Below, piece after piece: positions 9,575 through 21,424 of a DNA stretch of 64,000 bases. Made by a program: the position numbers and the translations under genes. Source of the stretch: Symbiodinium natans (lineage: Eukaryota > Sar > Dinophyceae > Suessiales > Symbiodiniaceae); assembly GCA_905221605.1 (NCBI GenBank), contig CAJNDS010002348.1:62001-126000 (forward strand), given 5' to 3'. Each line of letters begins with the position of its first letter. Positions within the stretch are counted from its first letter, which is position 1. Under the pieces are notes generated by a model. The model saw only the letters and a list, made by a program, of their open reading frames with translations, had not been told where the DNA came from and searched no databases.

Positions 9575-12020
9575 TGTGAGGTTCATAGGGTTTTGGGTTT
9601 AGGGTTTAGGGTTTCGGGTTTTTGAGCTTAGTTTAGGGTTCGGGTTTTGGTTTCGGTCTGCAGGGCTTGCGGTTTAGGACCTAGGGTTTGGATGTTTAGG
9701 GGCTCAGGAGGGTTGAAGGCGTGGGGTTTGTCTAAGGTTGGAACCATGGGCCCTCAGTATGGCCCCTTACCTTTGTTTATAGGGATCCGAAGTATGGGCC
9801 CTTATTATCTATGGTGTAAGGGTCATATGATAGAGGACCCAAATCAAGGGCCCACACGTGGAACCCTAGAGCTGGGGGTTTGTGGGTGCTCTGGGCGAGA
9901 GGGTGGGTTTAGGGCCTTGTGGGCTGTGGCTTAGGGTGTAGGGTTTATGAGCCAGAGGCTCATTAGGGACGACGATTCAGGGTTCGGCGCCACCACGTTG
10001 CCAGCGCGTCTTTAGGGATTTGGGTTTAGGGTTAGGGCTTAGGGTCCCTAATCCTTGAACCCTAGACCCTAAGGCCTTAGCGTTTTAGGGTTTTCAGGGT
10101 TCCAGCAGTCAGAACCCAATCAATGTGCTACGTAAGCCAAAAGTCCGTAACCAGGCTAATTTACTAGTTCTGAGTAGGGAATTCGAGGTCTCGGTTCCCC
10201 ATCAAATCCGTTTGAAAGGGTACTCTTCGTTGATGTAAGGCACCCCTAAACCCTAAACCATTTCCCACTAAGAACCAGCAGGAAAACTTGGCTTTCTTCT
10301 GGTTGGCTCTTAGGACTGAAGTTTCTACAAGAAGGAGCCTAACAGTTAAGCTCTTAGGAGAGATTCAGAAGTCACCCTAAACCCTAAACCCTAATCCCTA
10401 AACCCTGAACCCTGAACCCTAAACCCCAAACCCTAAATCCTAAACCCTAACCCTAGCCAAGAGAAGGGTTAGGGTTCCAAAGTCCTGGAGGTGGCAGAGG
10501 CAGCTGCAGTCGGTCGACGAGAAGCAGGCAAGGATTCAGGGGGCTTAGGGTTTCGGGTTTAGGGGTTTTAGGGGTTTTAGGGGTAGGGCCTTTGGGGTTA
10601 ATTAGGTTTTAGGGGGTTTAGGGTTTAGGGGTAGGGGCCTTTGGTTTTTTTTTTCCCGGTTTAGGGGGTTAGGGGTAGGGCCTTTGGGGTTATTTCGGGT
10701 TTAGGGTTTAGGGTTTCGGGGTAGGGCCTTTGCGGTCATGTGGGTTTTGGGGGTAGGGCCTTTGGGGCCATTTAGGGTTGAAGGGGTTTAGTGTTCGGGT
10801 TGGGGCTCCGGTTGACATGTTCGGGTTTCGGGGAGGAGGAGGAGGAGGGGGGGGGGGGGTTTGTAATTGAGGTGTTTGGGATGCAGCCGGTGGCTTAATG
10901 TTGTTTACTTTAGGTCGTTTGCTGCAGCATTTTTGTTTGAACCCTAGCACCCAATTGCCAAACCATAACCCTTATGCCCAAAACCTTGAATCCCCAAAAA
11001 ACCCGAAGTCATGGTCCTTGATGGGCGTACCCTAAATGCCAGGGAACGTACTAAAACAAGGACCCAAGAATAGGCCTACAATGTAGATAATTATAATTGA
11101 CCTACTTGGAGGTTCATGGTACTTGCTGACCAATTATAAGTTAATAAGTGTACTTATAACCGACGTATCAGCCCCTTGATTTCCCTAATATGCTTATAGG
11201 TGAGGTATAAGTGCAGATTTAATTGGGTTGCTAACCCTAAATTTCCTAATCTGGTTAGAAGTGGGTTATAAGTACAGGTTAATTGGGTTACTAAGTACCA
11301 TGAACCTCCAAGTAGAGTTTGGTCTTTCGTGGTGTGTGCAGGAGACTCTGAGTTGTGTGTGTGTACAGGCAGAGCTGGCACACATTCAGTGGAAACTGGC
11401 CGTCGGCTCGGTTGAGTTTAGGGTTTCGGGTTTAGGGTTTAGGGCTTAGTGTTTAGGGTGCAAGTTTAGGGTTTAGAGGCTTATGCCCTGCCCCTTTCTT
11501 GTTTTGGGTGTCTTGTTCAAGCTATACGATGCTAAGGAATCCAATTTACGTGCTCAAAGGGTTCCATCCTGGCACCCTTCTGAATCCGTTTTGACCCCCC
11601 GCCCCCCCAAGTGCGGGGAATCTCCCCGAAAGGCCGTACACAGTTCTAATGCTGCACATATATATATATATATATGTACCTCTATATATATATATATATA
11701 TGTGTGCCTGTTGCAATCAATAAATATATGTGTGCGTGACTGTATATATATATATATATGCGATGTACGACATGCACATATCATGTCTAATGTCTAGTGT
11801 AACAGGTAATTAAATTTTGATATGCATATATACGAAGATACAAGATCGTATAATATGGGTTGCCCAGCTGAGGAGATCTTGAATATGATAGTCGGTCAGC
11901 TTTGATTGACTTTCTTTTGTTCACTGCTCCAAAAAAAATCTTTTGACTGAGTAAGTCTACTTAGTATCCCCTAGAGACCATTTTAGAATCCCCAGAACCC
12001 ACCTTACTAACCCTACTCTT
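9575..12020. other. Long stretch without a gene
   Basis: G/T-rich degenerate repeats fill 9590-9960 and 10530-10860. An imperfect hairpin with GGGCCC arms lies at about 9738-9862. A tandem of about 60 bp around TAGGGCCTTTGGGG lies at 10560-10770, and a G-run at about 10850. (TA)n with ATGTG interruptions occupies 11657-11760. Confidence 0.45.
11104..11312. mobile_element. MITE-like hairpin, CTTGGAGG family (copy 3, long form)
   Basis: The ends CTTGGAGGTTCATGGTACTT and AAGTACCATGAACCTCCAAG are perfect inverted repeats of 20 bp. The longer interior (209 bp total) has several internal ATTATAAGT arms. Confidence 0.85.
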
Positions 12021-12029
12021 TAAATCAAG

Positions 12030-12270
12030 AGGTGCGTAAGCGAATCATAGCCAGTGCGCCAAAGCTGCACCGCAGCAAGGAAGTCTTCATCGCGGAGTCC
12101 AAGGGGTTTAGGGTTTAGGGTTTAGGGTTTAGGGTTTAGGGTCTAGGGGGTTTGTCAGCTACCTCATCGAGCTCCCGAAAGTGATCCGGACAAACCGGGC
12201 CGAAGAGTTGCTTGCAAGTGAGGTGGATCTCAAGTGCCTCGAGGGCATCATCAAGAACGCCTTCTTTTAG
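12030..12270 (+). CDS. Two exons split by a 41 bp TTTAGGG intron
   Basis: Exon A is 12030-12105 (RKRIIASAPKLHRSKEVFIA) and exon B starts at 12147 (VSYLIELPKVIRTNRAEELL). Between them lie exactly 41 bp that begin GTTTAGGG and end GTCTAG; removing them as a GT-AG intron joins AAG GG to G GGG TTT GTC in frame. Exon B reaches a TAG made by the first repeat of the next TTTAGGG block, so it either ends there or is spliced at a non-GT site. A further coding-like piece, 12331-12417 (SPFAPGEVRLDEVKTSLGSG), follows that block. Family unknown. Confidence 0.5.
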
Positions 12271-12993
12271 GGTTTAGGGTTTAGGGTTTAGGGTTTAGGG
12301 TTTAGGGTTTAGGGTTTAGGGTGGCTTGGTCACTCAAAGAGCCCCTTTGCCCCCGGCGAAGTCCGGCTGGACGAGGTCAAGACCTCTCTTGGCTCTGGAG
12401 GAGTCGAGGCAGCTTAGACAATGATCTGCGCTTCCCGAAAGCAGCTGCCAAAACCCTAAAGCCTAAAGCCTAAACCCTAAATCCTAAACCGGTATTTGCT
12501 CCTCGCAACCCGATCTTCGCCACGGTGTCAAGAGCATCGAAGATAGGGATGCTGCTTGGGTCTGTAACCTGCACTGCTCATCGCTGTCGCCCCAGACCCG
12601 AAGCCCTACCTACATAAGTAAGCCCAAAACTCTAGAGTCATCTCTCGAGGCGCAGGAGGGGGTTTGGCAGTTATGGTTGTAGGCTTGAGTCCAGGTTATA
12701 GGGTTTAGTAGGTCGCCCTCAAACTGCCCTCAAACTGCCTCAGCAAAAGCTGCAACCCTAACCGAACTCTCACCCAACACTAACCCTAAGCCCTATATAG
12801 CCTAAACCCCAAACCCTGAACCCACACCTTCAACCCCAAACCCTCAACCCCAAACCCTAAACCCGAAACCCTGGCCCTAAACCCTAAACCCTAAACCCTA
12901 AACCCTAAACCCTAAACCCCAGCCCTAAAACCCAAACCCCTAAACCCTAAACCCTAAACCCTAGCCCTAAACCCTAAACCCCAACCGTCCCAG

Positions 12994-13077
12994 GTGCGGG
13001 ACCAGTCTTCGTCGCTGGCCAAAGAGCTGGCGATTGTTCAGACCCAACTGAAGGCCCCCCAGATTCGGAGTTTTAGG
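12994..13077 (+). CDS. Coiled-coil-like exon
   Basis: Starts after CCGTCCCAG and runs 28 codons to AGG|GTTTAGG. It translates to a heptad-like segment with SSLAKELAIVQTQLKAPQIR. CCCTAAA lies upstream and TTTAGG downstream. Possibly the same gene as the exon at 13887. Confidence 0.45.
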
Positions 13078-13400
13078 GTTTAGGATGTAGGGTTTAGGAT
13101 GTATGGTTTAGAATTTAGGGTTTAGGGTCTAGTTAGGGGTTTCTGATTGGGATTTTAGGCGCTTGGAGATGAGGGGTTCATGTTTTCCGGGGCCAGATTC
13201 GCGGTTTCGGGTTGAGGGTTTAGAGTTTAGGATTTAGGGCTCAGGGTTTAGGATTTAGGATTTAGGGTTCAATTAGGCCTAAGCCTTCAACCCTGAACCC
13301 GAGGCCATGTACCCCAAACCCACACTCAAACAGCCCTTCAACCTTTCAACTCCTTGTTTGACATCCACCGCCCCAAGACCCCGGGTTCAGAGTTTAGGGT

Positions 13401-13502
13401 TTGGGACGTTCCCCCTTATACTAGCAGTCCTTAATGGGGATTTTAATGGGGGGGTACTAGAATCCCTATTAAGGGCTGTTAGTAGAAGGGGGAACATCCC
13501 AA
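13401..13502. mobile_element. MITE-like hairpin, TTGGGATGTTC family (copy 4)
   Basis: The ends are TTGGGACGTTCCCCCTTATA and GGGGGAACATCCCAA; the interior mirrors CAGTCCTTAAT. Confidence 0.8.
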
Positions 13503-13886
13503 TTTAGGGTTCTTAATTTCCAGTGTTTAGGGTTCATATGAAGCAGGGTTTATATTGTTGTTATTGGTGAGTGTACATAAGGTTCCTGTTCAAGATTGGT
13601 AAGTGTAGGTACCTGGTGTCCTTTTGGGGATACAAGGAGTATAAACCCTACTTCGTCTTCATGTCCTAATGCCTTTCTCTGGTCCGAGGGTTCTGAAATT
13701 ATTTCTTTGAGGCAGAGTGGGGCAGAAGCCAGAGAACCCTAAACCCCACCCTGCCAACCCAATCCCTCCAAAAAAAGTTGCAAAAGCAAACTCCTAGGCC
13801 CCTACAAGCCCTCTAACCCTAAATCCCCAGCCCTAAACCCCAAACCCGGTACCCTGCAAATCCTAAACCCTAAACCCCCTGCGAAG

Positions 13887-13951
13887 GACCTGAAGGTCGA
13901 ATCCCGGAGGGCCCTGGTGGAGTGCGAGCGCGCCTTCCGCGAGAATGCCCG
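13887..13951 (+). CDS. Coiled-coil-like exon
   Basis: Starts after CCTGCGAAG and ends at a canonical CG|GTAGCC donor. It translates to DLKVESRRALVECERAFREN, strongly helical. CCCTAAA lies upstream and TTTAGGG downstream. Confidence 0.45.
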
Positions 13952-15700
13952 GTAGCCCAGGTCTCTGATTGGTAGGGTTTAGGGTTTAGGGTTTAGGGTT
14001 TAGGGTTTAGGGGTTAGGGGTTCAGGGGCCAGGGTTTAGGGTTTAGGGTTTAGGGTTTAGGGTTTAGGGTTGTGAAAAGGGTTTAGGGTTTAGGGTTTGG
14101 GCTGGAGGGTTGTGGCTTAGGGTTGAGGGTTTAGGGCTTCAGGAGTTTTAGGAGTTTTGATTGGTAGGGCGGTTCGGGTTTATGGTTCAAGGACAGGTCT
14201 CCTGTGAGCTACGGCTGGAGGACTGATGGGGCTGTCTGTATCTATTACTCTCCTTAGGGTTTAGGGTTTAGGGTTTAGGGTTTAGGGTTTAGGGTGATGT
14301 TTTCTTTTGTTTGGGTTTCGGGGGGATTCGTCGAAAGTATATCTCCTTTGACCTACCCAATGGTTCAGGCCACCCAGCTGGGGGCTTGTTTCGTCTACAG
14401 TCTAGATCCGCCCCATTCATCATGGGTGTCCCTACTACCCCCCTCTACCCCCCCCCCCCTAGGTTCCCCCCTTAATTAGGCTTAATTAGCCCTAAGTAGG
14501 CTTTATTAGGGGGGGGAACCCTAAACCCTAAACCCTAAACCCTAAACCCTAAACCCTAAACCCTAAACCCTAAACCCTAAACCCTAAACCCTAAAATTCA
14601 GAATTCAGGAACCTCTGGGCTTCGAAGGGTTGAGAGACTCCAACCTGGGGCTCTTGCGGAGGGTTTCAGGGGGTGTGAAGACTCCTGGACGAATTTTGAG
14701 CCCAGAAGTCATTCAGCACGAAACCCGAAACCCGAAACCCGAAACCCTAAACCCTAAATCCTAAACCCTAACCCCTAACCCCAAACCCTAAACCCTAAAC
14801 CCCACACCCTAAACCCTAGACCCTAAACCGCAGAGTTCGAAGCAGCTTCAAGAGCCTTTGCTCACATGGCATCTGCTCCCAAAGAGCTGTTTGCAAGGTC
14901 CAGAAGATCCCTCCCTCCCCCCCCCCGAAACTTGAATCAGAAGCACCCTAAATTCAGAGATAAGTTAGAAGTTGCAAGCATCCGAGCTTGGGATATCCCT
15001 CCCTGAAGTATAGCTCCTAGACTCTAAACCCTGAACCCTAATCTCTGAAGTAAGGAGGGCCTGTCCTCGAAAGCTCTCTCGATTTGAGGGGCTGTGATCG
15101 CCCTAAACCCTAAACCCTAAACCCTAAACCCTAACCCTAAACCCTAAACCCTAAACCCTAAACCCTAAAACCCCAAACCCTAAAACCCCAAACCCTAAAC
15201 CCTAAACCCTAAACCCTAAACCCTAAACCCTAAACCCTAAACCCTAAACCCTAAAACCCTAAACCCTAAACGCTACAACCCAGGAGGCGAAGCTGAACGA
15301 GGCAGCGCACTGGGGTGCGAGGGCTTGGGCTTGGTTCAGGGTTCAGGGCTAAGGGTTCAGGGTTCAGGGTTTAGGGTTTAGGGTTTAAGGTTTAGGGTTT
15401 AGGGTTTAGGGTTTAGGGTTTAGAGTTTAGAGTTTAGGGTTAGGGTTTAGGGTTTAGGGTTTGGGGCAGGTTGTTGAGGCTTCACGGATTCGGAGGTGCA
15501 AAGTTTTGGGGCTTGGGGTAGCCGAGTTTACCTGTCCTAAACCCTAAACCCTAAACCCTAAACCCTAAACCCTAGTACAAGCATGGGCCTATGTGTGCCT
15601 CATGTTGGCGGGTGGAGGCTCGGGGTGGGACTTGGGGTGTTTGCAGGCGAAAGGTGCAGTTTGAGGGTCGAGGGTTTGGGGTTTAGGGTTTGGGGTTTAG
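13952..15700. other. Telomeric-repeat-rich stretch; no gene seen
   Basis: TTTAGGG blocks lie at 13976-14070 and 14258-14295, CCCTAAA blocks at 14513-14594 and 15100-15275, and TTTAGGG at 15360-15460. A small TTAATTAGG inverted repeat sits at about 14470-14512. Confidence 0.5.
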
Positions 15701-15860
15701 GGTTTGGGGTTTGAGGGTTTAGGGTTTGAGGGTTTAGGGTTTTGGGGTTTAGGGTTTGAGGGTTTAGGGTTTGGGGGTTTAGGGTTTCAGGGTTTAGGGT
15801 TTGAGGGTTTAGGGTTTTAGGGTTTAGGGTTTGAGGGTTTAGGGTTTGAGGGTCGAGGGT
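15700..15860 (+). repeat. Higher-order repeat of TTTAGGG and TTTGAGGG
   Basis: Alternating TTTAGGG and TTTGAGGG (or TTTGGGG) units form an approximately 15 bp compound repeat, unlike simple telomeric arrays. Confidence 0.85.
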
Positions 15861-15970
15861 TCCAGGTCGTGGTCTTGGGAAAACCCCAGAGGATTGATGG
15901 GGTTTATATGGGCTTGGGATTTATAGGGTTTCTAGGGTCTAAACGGGGTTTATAGGGTTTAAAGGTGTCT

Positions 15971-18900
15971 ATAGGGTTTATGTGCCATGGACCTTTAGGT
16001 ATAATGTGAGGTCTTGTCCTTCTTTCCCTATTAAAACCATTGAATGCTTTATGCCTGAAGCATGTCAGAGTTGGGTTTATGGCTTAGCAAACTCACTCAT
16101 CCTTGGAAACAAGTCGGAGGGGGCCTTTCTGTTTTTCAAGAAAAATGAAACAACTATGAAGTAACACAATAGCGAGTCACCCCCCTGATCTTGGCCTCTC
16201 GTCGCTTTCTCACAAGTCCAAGTTATGGAAGGAACCGCCGGAAAGATGAAAAGAATAGGAAGGTAGAGATAAGAGAAGGGTGTTCCGCCCCCCTCTCCAA
16301 AACCTTCTTCATTCCTCTCCTCTCTTCGTCTCTTCTCTTTGCTTCTTCTTTTCTGACAACAGTGGGAAAGGGAAGGAATGAAAGAGCAGAAGGAAGGCAG
16401 GCACAAATGGGCCTCCTTTTGTGCGCCCGTCCTCCTTGCCTTTTTGTCTGCCTCGATGTGGCAAAGGTGAGCAAGGGAGGGGGGGAACGACAAGCTCTCC
16501 GTGCCCCTTGTCTTGTCGTGTTTTCCCAGAGTGTTGCGGGAAGACTGCGGGGGCCTTTTTTCCCGCCTCTCCTTTCCTTTCCTTGCCTTTCCTGCGCTCT
16601 CATAGAAAAAGGAAGAAGAAGGATAAAAGACAAAGCAGAAACAAAAAGGGGGTCATGCCCCCGCCTATGGGCCTATGTCTACTTTGTCCTCTCTTGCTTT
16701 CTGCTCTTCAGTTTCTGGACTCTGACACGTAAGAAATGTCTGCGACAGGGGGTGGCAGGGGGAGCTTTCCTTTCCCAGTCTTTCTTCCCTGTCTCCTTAT
16801 CAATGAGAAAACGCATGAGGGGGAGGAAGGAGAAGTGGAGAGTGAGAGCGAGGGACAAGGAGATGGAGAGAGGAAGAAAGAGAATGAGAGAATGAGAGTG
16901 AAAGAGAAAGGAAAGATAGAGAGAGAGAGGGTGTAGGTAGATAGATAGATAATAAAGAGGAAAGGCGAGCAACCGCAAGGCGTGGCAACTTTCTGTTGTT
17001 TTCCTTTCCACTTCAGTCTGTTCTTCCTCGCCATTTCTTCCTATATATCTCATTCGCGAGAAAAGGAGGAGAGAAGAGGAAGAAGAAAAGAGGACAGCAA
17101 GGAAGAGGGCAGATGGAGTGACAAGTTATCTGGTCCCTCTTCATACCTTATCATCTGCGAACATTACTCCTCTGTTCTCTTCTGTCTCCTGTTCTTTTGA
17201 AGTAAAGGTTCCCTTGTCTTGTCATGTTTTCCCAGAGTGTTGCGGGAAGACCGCGGGGGCATTTTTTCCCGCCTCTCCTTTCCTTTCCTTTCCTGCGCTC
17301 TCATAGAAAAAGGAAGAAGAAGGATAAATGACAAAGCAGAAACAAAAAAGAGGTCATGCCCCCGCCTATGGGCCTATGTCTACTTTCTCCTCTCTTGCTT
17401 TCTGCTCTTCAGTTTCTGGACTCTGATACGTAAGAAATGTCTGCGACAGGGGGTGGCAGGGGGAGCGTTCCTTTCCCAGTCTTTCTTCCCTGTCTCCTTA
17501 TCAATGAGAAAACGCATGAGGGGGAGGAAGGAGAAGTGGAGAGTGAGAGCGAGGGACAGGGAGAGGGAGAGAAGAAGAAAGAGAGTGAGAGAATGAAAGT
17601 GAAAGAGGGAGGAACGATAGGAAGGGAAACATAAGGGAAGGAGAGGGTTCCGCCCCCTTCTCCAAATCCTTCTTCGTTCCTCTCCTCTCTTCGTCTCTTC
17701 TCTTAGCTGCTTCTTTTCTGACAACAGTGGGAAAGGAAGGAATGAAAGAGCAGAAGGAAGACAGGCACAAATGGGCCTCCTTTTGTGCGCCCGTCCTCCT
17801 TGCCTTTTTGTCTGCCTCGATGTGGCAAAGCTCAGCAAGGGAAGGGGGAACGACAAGCTCTCCGTTTTCTTGTCTTGTCGTGAATTCCCGGAGAGTTGCG
17901 GGAAGACTGCGGGGGCCTTTTTGAAGGATAAAACACAAAGCAGAAACAAAAAAGAGGTCATGCCCCCGCCTATGGGCCTATGTCTACTTTCTCCTCTCTT
18001 GCTTTCTGCTCTTCAGTTTCTGGACTCTGATACGTAAGAAATGTCTGCGACGGGGGGTGGCAGGGGGAGCGTTCCTTTTCCAGTCTTTCTTCCCTGTCTG
18101 AGAAAACGCATGAGGGGGAGGAAGGAGAAGTGGAGAGTGAGAGCGAGGGACAGGGAGAGGGAGAGAAGAGGAGAGAGAATGAGAGAATGAAAGTGAAAGA
18201 GGGAGGAACGATAGGAAGGGAGACATAAGGGAAGGAGGGGGTTCCGCCCCCTTCTCCAAATCCTTCTTCGTTCCTCTCCTCTCTTCGTCTCTTCTCTTAG
18301 CTGCTTCTTTTCTGACAACAGTGGGAAAGGAAGGAATGAAAGAGCAGAAGGAAGACAGGCACAAATGGGCCTCCTTTTGTGCGCCCGTCCTCCTCGCCTT
18401 TTTGTCTGCCTCGATGTGGCAAAGCTGAGCAAGGGAAGGGGGGAACGACAAGCTCTCCGTTTTCTTGTCTTGTCGTGAATTCCCGGAGTTGCGGGAAGAC
18501 TGCGGGGGCCTTTTTTCCGCTTCTCCTTTCCTGTTCTTTCCTGCACTCTCATAGAAAAAGGAAGAAGAAGAAGAAGAAGGATAAAAGACAAAGCAGAAAC
18601 AAAAAAGAGGTCATGCCCCCGCCTACGGGCCTATGTCTACTTTCTCCTCTCTTGCTTTCTGCTCTTCAGTTTCTGGACTCTAATACGTAAGAAATGTCTG
18701 CGACGGGGGGTGGCAGGGGGAGCGTTCCTTTCCCAGTCTTTCTTCCCTGTCTCCTTATCAATGAGAAAACGCATGAGGGGGAGGAAGGAGAAGTGGAGAG
18801 TGAGAGCGAGGGACAGGGAGAGGGAGAGAAGAAGAGAGAGAATGAGAGAATGAAAGTGAAAGAGGGAGGAACGATAGGAAGGGAGACATAAGGGAAGGAG

Positions 18901-21382
18901 AGGGTTCCGCCCCCTTTTCCAAATCTTTCTTCGTTCCTCTCCTCTCTTCGTCTCTTCTCTTTGCTGCTTCTTTTCTGACAACAGTGGGAAAGGAAGGTAT
19001 TAAAGAGCAGAAGGAAGACAGGCACAAATGGGCCTCCTTTTGTGCGCCCGTCCTCCTCGCCTTTTTGTCTGCCTCGATGTGGCAAAGCTGAGCAAGGGAA
19101 GGGGGGAACGACAAGCTCTCCGTTTTCTTGTCTTGTCGTGAATTCCCGGAGTTGCGGGAAGACTGCGGGGGCCTTTTTTCCGCTTCTCCTTTCCTGTTCT
19201 TTCCTGCACTCTCATAGAAAAAGGAAGAAGAAGAAGAAGAAGGATAAAAGACAAAGCAGAAACAAAAAAGAGGTCATGCCCCCGCCTACGGGCCTATGTC
19301 TACTTTCTCCTCTCTTGCTTTCTGCTCTTCAGTTTCTGGACTCTAATACGTAAGAAATGTCTGCGACGGGGGGTGGCAGGGGGAGCGTTCCTTTCCCAGT
19401 CTTTCTTCCCTGTCTCCTTATCAATGAGAAAACGCATGAGGGGGAGGAAGGAGAAGTGGAGAGTGAGAGCGAGGGACAGGGAGAGGGAGAGAAGAAGAGA
19501 GAGAATGAGAGAATGAAAGTGAAAGAGGGAGGAACGATAGGAAGGGAGACATAAGGGAAGGAGAGGGTTCCGCCCCCTTTTCCAAATCTTTCTTCGTTCC
19601 TCTCCTCTCTTCGTCTCTTCTCTTTGCTGCTTCTTTTCTGACAACAGTGGGAAAGGAAGGAATGAAAGAGCAGAAGGAAGACAGGCACAAATGGGCCTCC
19701 TTTTGTGCGCCCGTCCTCCTTGCCTTTTTGTCTGCCTCGATGTGGCAAAGCTGAGCAAGGGAGGGGGGGAACGACAAGCTCTCCGTTTTCTTGTCTTGTC
19801 GTGTGTTCCCGGAGAGTTGCGGGAAGACTGCGGGGGCCTTTTTTCCCGCTTCTCCTTTCCTGTTCTTTCCTGCGCTCTCATAGAAAAAGGAAGAAGAAGG
19901 ATAAAAGACAAAGCAGAAACAAAAAAGAGGTGATGCCCCCGCCTATGGGCCTATGTCTACTTTCTCCTCTCTTGCTTTCTGCTCTTCAATTTCTGGACTC
20001 TGATACGTAAGAAATGTCCGCGACAGGGGGTGGCAGGGGGGGGGCGTTCCTTTCCCAATCTTTCTTCCCTGTCTCCTTATCAATGAGAAAATGCATGAGG
20101 GGGAGGAAGGAGAAGTGGAGAGTGAGAGCGAGGGACAAGGAGAGGGAGAGAGGAAGAAAGAGAATGAGAGAATGAGAGTGAAAGAGAAAGGAAAGATAGA
20201 GAGAGAGAGAGAGAGGGTGTAGGTAGATAGATAGATAATAAAGAGGAAAGGCGAGCAACCGCAAGGCGTGGCAACTTTCTGTTGTTTTCCTTTCCACTTC
20301 AGTCTGTTCTTCCTCACCATTTCTTCCTATATATCTCATTCGCGAGAAAAGGAGGAGAGAAGAGGAAGAAGAAAAGAGGACAGCAAGGAAGAGGGCAGAT
20401 GGAGTGACAAGTTATCTGGTCCCTCTTCATACCTTATCATCTGCGAACATTACTCCTCTGTTCTCTTCTGTCTCCTGTTCTTTTGAAGTAAAGGTTCCCT
20501 TGTCTTGTCGTGTTTTCCCAGAGAGTTGCGGGAAGACTGAGGGGGCCTTTTTACCCACCTCTCGTTTCATTTTCTTTCCTGCGCTCTCATAGAAAAAGGA
20601 AGAAGAAGGATAAAAGATAAAGCAGAAACAAAAAAGAGGTCATGCCCCCGCCTATGGGCCTATGTCTACTTTCTCCTCTCTTTGCTTTCTGCTCTTCAGT
20701 TTCTGGACTCTGATACGTAAGAAATGTCTGCGACGGGGGGTGGCTGGGGGAGCGTTCCTTTCCCAGTCTTTCTTCCCCGTCTCCTTATCACTGAGAAAAC
20801 GCATGAGGGGGAGGAAGGAGAGCGAGGGACAGGGAGAGGGAGAGAGGAAGAGAGAGAATGAGAGAATGAAAATGAAAGAGGGAGGAACGATAGGAAGGGA
20901 GAGACAAGGGAAGGAGAGGGTTCCGCCCCCTTCTCCAAAACCTTCCTCTCTTCGTCTCTTCTCTTTGCTTCTTCTTTTCTGACAACAGTGGAAAAGGAAG
21001 GAATGAAAGAGCAGAAGGAAGGCAGGCACAAATGGGCCTCCTTTTGTGCGCCCGTCCTCCTTGCCTTTTTGTCTGCCTCGATGTGGCAAAGCTGAGCAAG
21101 GGAGGGGGGGAACGACAAGCTCTCCGTTCCTTGTCTTGTCGTGTATTCCCGGAAGACTGAGGGGGCCTTTTTTCCCGCTTCTCCTTTCCTTTCCTTTCCT
21201 GCGCTCTCATAGAAAAAGGAAGAAGAAGGATAAAAGACAAAGCAGAAACAAAAAAGAGGTCATGCCCCCGCCTATGGGCCTATGTCTACTTTCTCCTCTC
21301 TTGCTTTCTGCTCTTCAGTTTCTGGAGACAGGGAGAGGGAGAGTGGAAGATAGAGAATGAGAGAATGAAAGTGAAAGAGAGA

Positions 21383-21424
<42 letters not shown>

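Noticed and set aside
11483-11797. 104-codon frame and its minus-strand partner
   Set aside because: Much of each is Ile/Tyr/Cys/Thr-rich translation of a (TA)n microsatellite.
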